NCBI GenBank assembly: GCA_900554945.1
Contig: USJN01000028.1
Location: 1-10,713 of the forward strand
DNA: 10,713 nucleotides
Source of the DNA: an uncultured Coriobacteriaceae bacterium
GTDB taxonomy: Bacteria; Actinomycetota; Coriobacteriia; Coriobacteriales; Eggerthellaceae
Reading direction: 5' to 3'
The translations under genes were made by a program, and so were the position numbers. Within the stretch, counting starts at the first letter, position 1; each line of letters starts with the position of its first letter. Positions 6,190-10,713 of the stretch are shown here, piece after piece. The notes beneath the pieces are model-generated. The model made no database searches and was not told where the DNA came from. It saw nothing but the letters and a program-made list of their open reading frames with translations.

Positions 6190-6526
6190 ACATGCGATGA
6201 CGAAGACAGCGCACGAACGGCGAAGCTTCCAGAGATGGGGCTCATCGGCTGAAAGGCCCCAAGCGATGCGGCGTGCGATTCCCTTCCGAGCAGCGCGCTT
6301 GAACGCGGACGCGGGGTCAACCTGCGAGACGAACGAAGTAGGGTGCGACGGTTTGCCTCCGTCATCAGGCGAAACGAGTGGATGCTTCTCGGGCGGCGCA
6401 GCATATCGCGTTGCCGGGGGAAAGCGTCAACCAGGGTGGTACCGCGAGGGCTTGTCTCTCGTCCTTGGAAGTGAAGGCGAACGCGAAAGCGCGCGTCTTC
6501 CGGGGCGAGATGGCAAGCCCTTTTTT
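6190..6526 (+). promoter_or_regulatory. T-box leader (tRNA-Phe sensing) upstream of pheS
   Basis: The leader holds the canonical T-box sequence AGGGTGGTACCGCG at 6433-6446. Within it TGGT (6437-6440) can pair with the ACCA end of uncharged tRNA. Stem I features lie upstream: GATGACGAAGACAG near the start, CCAGAGATGGGG, and a GCTGAAAGGC apical region. The codon UUC at 6279-6281 is followed by CCTTCCGAGC, the usual surroundings of a specifier, so the sensed tRNA is most likely tRNA-Phe. When uncharged tRNA-Phe binds, the antiterminator forms and pheST is transcribed; otherwise the terminator at 6448-6526 folds. The T-box identity is certain from sequence; exact stem boundaries were drawn by eye. 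Confidence 0.95.
6448..6526 (+). terminator. Regulated terminator of the pheS T-box
   Basis: GGGCTTG (6448-6454) pairs with CAAGCCC (6514-6520), and TCTCG (6457-6461) pairs with CGAGA (6506-6510). The stem is directly followed by TTTTTT at 6521-6526. Its 5' arm starts two bases after the T-box sequence, so terminator and antiterminator are arranged as in other T-box leaders. Confidence 0.9.
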
Positions 6527-6584
6527 ATTGGCGGAGCGCCCTTTGGGCCAGATGGGGCGCTCGATACGAGAGGTGAAGGTGATT

Positions 6585-7667
6585 ATGGCGATCACGGACG
6601 AGCTCGCGCAACTGCGTGAGCAAACCCTTGCGCGCATCGCGGAAGCCGACACGTCGGCGGCGCTCGAGAGCGTGCGCGTGGCGGTGCTCGGCAAGGCGGG
6701 CACGCTTACGGGCTACCTGCGCGGCATGGGCAAGGTCGCGAAGGAAGAGCGCGCCGTTGTTGGCAAGACGGTCAACGAGGTGCGCAACGTGGTGGAAGAA
6801 GCGCTCGAAGCGCGCAAGAAGAAGCTCGCGGCAGCTGAGATGGAAGCCGCGATCGACGCAAGCGCCGTCGACGTCACGCTCCCCGGCCGCGCACAGCAGA
6901 TGGGCACGCGCCATCTGATCAACGCGATCACCGACGAAGTGTCGGAAATCTTCCTCGGCCTGGGCTACACGGTTGTCCATGGCCCCGAGGTCGAGACCGA
7001 CTACTACAATTTCGAGGCGCTGAACGCCCCGAAGGACCATCCGTCCCGCTCGATGCAGGACACGTTCTACGTGCGCGACCTCTCGGGCGAGGCGTCGTCT
7101 GTTCGCGGCGAGTCCGACGTGCTCCTGCGCACGCAGACCTCCGGTGTGCAGGTGCACGTGATGGAGGACCAAAAGCCGCCGATTTACATCATCGCTCCGG
7201 GCAAGGTGTACCGCCGCGATGTTGCCGACCCCTCGCATCTTCCGCAGTTTACCCAGATCGAGGGCCTGGTCATCGATAAGGGCATCTCGTTCGGCGACCT
7301 TAAGGGTACGCTCGACTACTTCTGCAAGCAGATGTTCGGACCCGATCGCAAGACCCGCTTCCGTGCGCACTACTTCCCGTTCACCGAGCCCTCCGCCGAG
7401 GCCGACGTCTCCTGCGGCGTGTGCGGCGGCACGGGGCATCTGCACGACGGCGAGCGTTGCCGCATGTGCAAGGGCACAGGCTGGCTGGAAATCCTCGGTT
7501 GCGGTATGGTAGACCCGAACGTGCTCACCATGTCGGGCATCGACCCGGAGGAATACTCCGGCTTCGCGTTCGGCGTCGGCGTCGAGCGCGTGGCGTGCCT
7601 GAAGTACAACGTGCCCGACCTGCGCATGCTTCTCGAAGGCGACATGCGCTTCCTGCGCCAGTTCTAG
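6585..7667 (+). CDS. pheS: Phenylalanyl-tRNA synthetase alpha subunit
   Basis: The 360-residue catalytic subunit of the alpha2-beta2 enzyme charges tRNA-Phe with phenylalanine in the cytosol. Residues 1-90 form the tRNA-binding coiled coil. The class II core follows, with HPSRSMQDT (152-160), RTQTS (182-186), motif 2 from GKVYRRDVADPSHLPQFTQIEG (206-227), and motif 3 GFAFGVGVERVACL (326-339). Residues 277-299 hold two CxxCxGxG units (Cys277, 280, 292, 295), a probable zinc-binding insert that many bacterial PheS proteins carry in a shorter form. ATG 6585 has GAAGG five bases upstream and begins MAITDEL; the longer open frame upstream is T-box leader, not coding. Expression is controlled by the T-box, and pheT follows 169 bases later. 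Confidence 0.97.
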   Translation: MAITDELAQLREQTLARIAEADTSAALESVRVAVLGKAGTLTGYLRGMGKVAKEERAVVGKTVNEVRNVVEEALEARKKKLAAAEMEAAIDASAVDVTLPGRAQQMGTRHLINAITDEVSEIFLGLGYTVVHGPEVETDYYNFEALNAPKDHPSRSMQDTFYVRDLSGEASSVRGESDVLLRTQTSGVQVHVMEDQKPPIYIIAPGKVYRRDVADPSHLPQFTQIEGLVIDKGISFGDLKGTLDYFCKQMFGPDRKTRFRAHYFPFTEPSAEADVSCGVCGGTGHLHDGERCRMCKGTGWLEILGCGMVDPNVLTMSGIDPEEYSGFAFGVGVERVACLKYNVPDLRMLLEGDMRFLRQF

Positions 7668-7693
7668 CCGAACGGCGAAGGATATCCTGCCTC

Positions 7694-7800
7694 GAGCTCG
7701 GCGGGCATGCGCCACGCGCAGTTCCGCACGAGCCGAACAGCCCAGTGGGCTGTTCGCGCGAGTCAGGACTGTTTGAGCATGGCGTATGTCCGCCGAGCTC
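7694..7800. repeat. 107-base imperfect palindrome between pheS and pheT
   Basis: Bases 7694-7713 pair with 7781-7800 over 20 positions, including the perfect 11-bp GAGCTCGGCGG / CCGCCGAGCTC and two G-U pairs. Further in, CAGTTC (7719-7724) pairs with GGACTG (7766-7771). At the centre CGAACAGCCC (7734-7743) pairs perfectly with GGGCTGTTCG (7747-7756) around AGT. No T-run follows, so it is not an intrinsic terminator. Its symmetry resembles a REP-type or miniature inverted-repeat element, or a structured intercistronic RNA hairpin. It ends 36 bases before the pheT start. Confidence 0.85.
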
Positions 7801-7836
7801 AAATTGCGGAAGTGAACATTCAAGAAAGAGAGAGTC

Positions 7837-10299
7837 ATGAAAGTATCGCTGAAATGGCTTAACGAATACGTGGAGGTGCCGAGCGACACCAAGGCGCTCT
7901 GCGACAAGCTCGACCTCACGGGCACGGGCGTCGAAGGCGTCGAGGTGCTCGGCGCCACGTTCGACGGCGTGGTCGTGGGCTACGTCGAGACCTGCGAGCC
8001 GCATCCCGATTCCGACCACATGCACGTGGTCACGGTGAACACGGGCGCAGGCGAGCCCGTGCAAATCGTGTGCGGCGCGCCGAACATCAAGGCGGGAATC
8101 AAGCTTCCCGTCGCGACCGTGGGGGCTGTGCTTCCCGGCGACTTCAAGATCAAGAAGTCGAAGCTGCGCGGTGTTGCGAGCGCCGGCATGTGCTGCTCGC
8201 GGCGTGAGCTGGGGCTCGGCTCCGACCATGAGGGTATCTGGATTCTCCCCGACGACGCACAGGTGGGCACTCCCATCGCCGACTACTTGAAGCTGACCGA
8301 CACGGTGCTCGACCTGGAGATCACGCCGAACCGCCCCGACAGCCTTTCGATCGTGGGGCTCGCGCGCGAGATGGGCGCGATGTATCGCTGCGATTGGAAA
8401 AACCCGCTTGACGAGATGGCCGCAAAGCTCGAGCTTGCCGACGACGGCATCGACGACGTCGACGTGACCATCGAGGACGCCGTGCGCTGCCCGCGCTATT
8501 CCGCCCGCGTCATCCGCGGCGTGAAGGTGGGCCCGTCGCCTGACTGGATGGTCGAGCGCCTCGCTGCCATCGGACAGCGCTCCATCAACAACATCGTCGA
8601 CGTGACGAACTACATCCTGTTCCTGTTCGGCCAGCCGCTGCACGCCTTCGACCTGAACAAGCTGAAAGGCGCAGACGGGCGCGCCCATGTGGTGATCCGC
8701 GAGGCCGCCGACGGCGCGAAGTTCACCACGCTCGACGAGGTGGAGCGCACGCTCACTTCCGACATGACCGTCATCGCCACGCCCGAGCTCGGCCCTGTGG
8801 CGCTCGCGGGCGTCATGGGCGGCCTCGATACCGAGGTCACCGAGGAGACCACCGATATCCTGCTCGAGACGGCGACCTTCGAGCCGGGCCGCACCTCGCG
8901 CACCTCGCGCAACCTGGGTCTCATCTCCGAGAGTTCCATGCGCTACGAGCGAGGCGTGGACGACCACGGCATCGAAGAGCGCTCTGCTGCTGCGGCGGCG
9001 CTCATCGTGGAAGTTGCCGGCGGCCAGGTGTCTGGCTCCATCGGCGGCGGTACGGGCATCGTGGACGAGTGGCCGAACGCCTCCGAAGAGGCTCACCTCA
9101 CCTTCCGCATCCCGCGCTTCAACGCGATGATGGGCGCCGATATCTCCCGCGACTTCATCGTGGAGATCCTCGGCCGTCTGGGCTGCAAGGTGGAAGACGG
9201 CGCAGACGCCGACACGCTTGCGGTCACGTCGCCGACGTTCCGTCCCGACCTGCCGCGCGAAATCGACCTCTACGAGGAAGTGCTGCGCCTCTACGGCATG
9301 GACCAGATAGAGGCCACGCTCCCCGGCGGTCGCGGCCGCTTCGGCACGGTGAGCCACGAGCAGCACGTGAAGAACAAGGTCAACGACACGCTGCGCGCCT
9401 GCGGCATGAACGAGACGATGACCTACTCGTTCGCCGAGCCGAGCGAGATCGAGCGTCTTCGCTTGCCGCTCGAAGGCCTTGGCCAGGCGGTCGAGCTTCT
9501 GAACCCGATGAACGCCGAGCAATCGGTCATGCGCCAGAGCATCATCCCCGGCCTTCTGCGCTCTGTCGCCCACAACCAGAACCGCGGCGTGAAGAACATC
9601 CAGCTCTACGAGATGGGCCGCGTGTTCTTCGCCCATGAAGGCAAGAAAAAGCCCAAGGAGCGCGAGAAGCTCGCCGGCGTTTTGGCCGGTGCCGTGCGCG
9701 ACGCCGGTTGGAACGAGGCGCCCGCTCCCTACGATTTCTTCGACGGCAAGGGCGTGCTCGAGAACCTCGCGCGCGAGCTTGCACTTCCCAAGGTGCGCTT
9801 CAAGGCGCTCGCCGCCGACGAGGCACCGCAGCTGCAGCCCGGCCGCGCTGCCGAGATGCTCTCGGGCGGCACGTCGCTTGGCTGGGTGGGCGAGCTCCAT
9901 CCGCTCGCCGTGGCGGCCTACGACGCGGCGGCCCCCGTCGTCGCCTTCGAGCTCGACCTCGAGGCGCTTGAGCGCGCGGCGCGTCCGGCGCGCGACTACG
10001 TCGACGTGCCCACGTTCCCCGCGGTGTCGATGGACATCGCGTTCGTCGTCGATGAGGACGTCACCCACGAGCGACTCGTCCAGTGCATGACGTCCGCCGG
10101 CGGAAAGCTGCTCGAAGACGTGCGCCTGTTCGACGTCTACCGCGACGAGAAGCGTCTCGGCGCTGGCAAGAAGTCGATGGCGTATGCGCTCACCTACCGC
10201 GCCGCCGACCGCACGCTCACGAGCGACGAGGCGGAGAAGGCGCACGAGCGCATGGTGAAGAAGGTGTGCTCGGCGACGGGCGCCGAGGTTCGCGGGTAG
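7837..10299 (+). CDS. pheT: Phenylalanyl-tRNA synthetase beta subunit
   Basis: The 820-residue beta subunit has the normal full-length order. The N-terminal MKVSLKWLNEYVEV leads into the tRNA-binding OB fold (about 40-150, with HPDSDHMHVV and IVCGAPNIKAG). The B3/B4 editing domain spans about 210-385, including RSINNIVDVTNYILFLFGQP, which contributes to hydrolysis of Tyr-tRNA-Phe. The B5 domain contains FRPDLPREIDLYEEVLRLYG (468-487), whose acidic residues bind Mg2+. The catalytic-like B6/B7 region follows, then the C-terminal FDX-ACB anticodon-binding domain (about 719-819). ATG 7837 has a purine-rich AGAAAGAGAGAG upstream, a weak ribosome site. It should be co-transcribed with pheS under the T-box, across the palindrome at 7694-7800. 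No broken motifs are seen. Confidence 0.97.
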   Translation: MKVSLKWLNEYVEVPSDTKALCDKLDLTGTGVEGVEVLGATFDGVVVGYVETCEPHPDSDHMHVVTVNTGAGEPVQIVCGAPNIKAGIKLPVATVGAVLPGDFKIKKSKLRGVASAGMCCSRRELGLGSDHEGIWILPDDAQVGTPIADYLKLTDTVLDLEITPNRPDSLSIVGLAREMGAMYRCDWKNPLDEMAAKLELADDGIDDVDVTIEDAVRCPRYSARVIRGVKVGPSPDWMVERLAAIGQRSINNIVDVTNYILFLFGQPLHAFDLNKLKGADGRAHVVIREAADGAKFTTLDEVERTLTSDMTVIATPELGPVALAGVMGGLDTEVTEETTDILLETATFEPGRTSRTSRNLGLISESSMRYERGVDDHGIEERSAAAAALIVEVAGGQVSGSIGGGTGIVDEWPNASEEAHLTFRIPRFNAMMGADISRDFIVEILGRLGCKVEDGADADTLAVTSPTFRPDLPREIDLYEEVLRLYGMDQIEATLPGGRGRFGTVSHEQHVKNKVNDTLRACGMNETMTYSFAEPSEIERLRLPLEGLGQAVELLNPMNAEQSVMRQSIIPGLLRSVAHNQNRGVKNIQLYEMGRVFFAHEGKKKPKEREKLAGVLAGAVRDAGWNEAPAPYDFFDGKGVLENLARELALPKVRFKALAADEAPQLQPGRAAEMLSGGTSLGWVGELHPLAVAAYDAAAPVVAFELDLEALERAARPARDYVDVPTFPAVSMDIAFVVDEDVTHERLVQCMTSAGGKLLEDVRLFDVYRDEKRLGAGKKSMAYALTYRAADRTLTSDEAEKAHERMVKKVCSATGAEVRG

Positions 10300-10319
10300 A
10301 AACTCTCGCACCATAAAAG

Positions 10320-10361
10320 GAAGAGCCGAGGATGTGGCGGCATCCTCGGCTCTTCGTGTTT
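10320..10361. terminator. Strong hairpin terminator after pheT, probably bidirectional
   Basis: GAAGAGCCGAGGATG (10320-10334) pairs perfectly with CATCCTCGGCTCTTC (10341-10355), a 15-bp stem with a six-base loop. GTGTTT follows on the plus strand. AAAAG lies just before the stem, which reads CTTTT on the minus strand, so the hairpin can also serve the converging gene at 10406. Confidence 0.85.
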
Positions 10362-10405
10362 CAGACCTCCTGCAGTATAGGACGTAATCTAGTAGTGGTC
10401 AAGCA

Positions 10406-10713
10406 CTAAATCTCAAACGTGAGCCCGTCGTAGGCGGCCTCGACGCGACCTTCGTACTGAGTGAGGAACTCCTCCAGTTCTACGAGCGTGATCGGCTCGT
10501 CGTAGTGCATGCACAGGTGCGTGAGATAGATTTTGCCCGCGTTGAGCGACAGCCCTTCTTCGATGCATTCCTGCACGCTGTGGTGCGCGGCGGGGGACCA
10601 GTTGTTCTTCCAGAACGTCGCGTCCATCGCGAGGATGTCGATATCTTGCAGTCGCTCATAGGTCTCGGGCGGCAGCTTCCCGGTGTCGGAGGCGTAGAAC
10701 ATGCGCGTGTCGT
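10406..10713 (-). CDS. Metallo-beta-lactamase-fold hydrolase, C-terminal part (5' end outside window)
   Basis: The visible 101 residues are the C-terminal part of an MBL-fold protein. They include FYASDTGKLPPE (a metal-bridging Asp in the D-T-G context), DIDILAMDATFW, HHSVQECIEEG, and YLTHLCMHYD with the late metal-ligand His, then the terminal AAYDGLTFEI. The order and the ending AYDGL resemble the PhnP / phosphoribosyl cyclic phosphodiesterase and RNase Z-like branch; the substrate is not certain. An internal ATG at 10702 is not the start, because codons for Asp, Thr and Arg continue the frame to the edge and fit the family (DTRMFYASDTG). The N-terminal HxHxDH motif should lie to the right of the window. 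The gene converges on pheT and shares its terminator. Confidence 0.82.
   Translation of the reverse strand, partial: DTRMFYASDTGKLPPETYERLQDIDILAMDATFWKNNWSPAAHHSVQECIEEGLSLNAGKIYLTHLCMHYDEPITLVELEEFLTQYEGRVEAAYDGLTFEI

Noticed and set aside
5107..6252. Continuation of the symporter frame to 6252
   Set aside because: Similarity to the transporter family ends near 5106; beyond that the frame is antisense to GNAT and then runs through the pheS leader.
6525..7958. A 477-codon minus-strand frame over pheS
   Set aside because: It is a shadow of pheS codon bias, crosses the palindrome and the pheT start, and has no ribosome site or recognisable domain.
7525..10314. A 929-codon open frame antisense to pheT
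   Set aside because: It is complementary to pheT throughout, has low-complexity His/Arg/Val-rich sequence, and matches no family; it results from high G+C codon use.

Overview
The window comes from a G+C-rich bacterium whose coding frames favour G or C at third codon positions. Together the T-box-regulated pheS-pheT operon, a secreted PcsB-like/double-psi-barrel wall protein and the protein sequences suggest Actinomycetota, class Coriobacteriia, probably an Eggerthellaceae relative such as Slackia. That placement is inference from remembered family resemblance; there is no rRNA in the window.

Left part (1-4313, all plus strand): a 681-residue protein starts at the first base. It joins an ArsM-type arsenite methyltransferase to an ArsS-type radical SAM enzyme, so two consecutive steps of organoarsenical (arsenosugar-type) synthesis sit on one chain. 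After a 280-base spacer with GC-rich hairpins, a good promoter and a GNRA hairpin with a T-run comes a secreted coiled-coil/double-psi-barrel wall protein. A histidine phosphatase starts 8 bases after its stop and is probably co-transcribed.

Middle part (4314-5964): a scar region. Three tandem 38-bp GC-rich repeats run directly into an internal fragment of a TcyP-like L-cystine symporter that has lost both ends. The fragment stops about 30 bases from the end of a convergent GNAT acetyltransferase of the phosphinothricin/methionine-sulfoximine type. That enzyme carries an Ala/Ser-rich N-terminal extension with an internal 36-bp repeat, and its Shine-Dalgarno lies inside a terminator-like hairpin.

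Right part (5965-10713): about 620 bases lie between the GNAT and pheS starts. Bases 6002-6170 hold nothing I can name. From about 6177 there is a -10 box, then a phenylalanine T-box leader with a UUC specifier, the canonical T-box sequence and an intrinsic terminator, followed by pheS. A 107-base imperfect palindrome lies between pheS and pheT, which encode the alpha and beta subunits of phenylalanyl-tRNA synthetase. A strong hairpin terminator follows pheT and probably also serves the converging metallo-beta-lactamase-fold gene that runs off the right edge.

The pheST operon is ordinary core metabolism. The most unusual items are the ArsM-ArsS fusion with its rearranged cysteines, the palindromic element inside pheST, and the tandem repeats at the edge of the symporter remnant. 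I see no defence system, CRISPR array, integrase or transposase.
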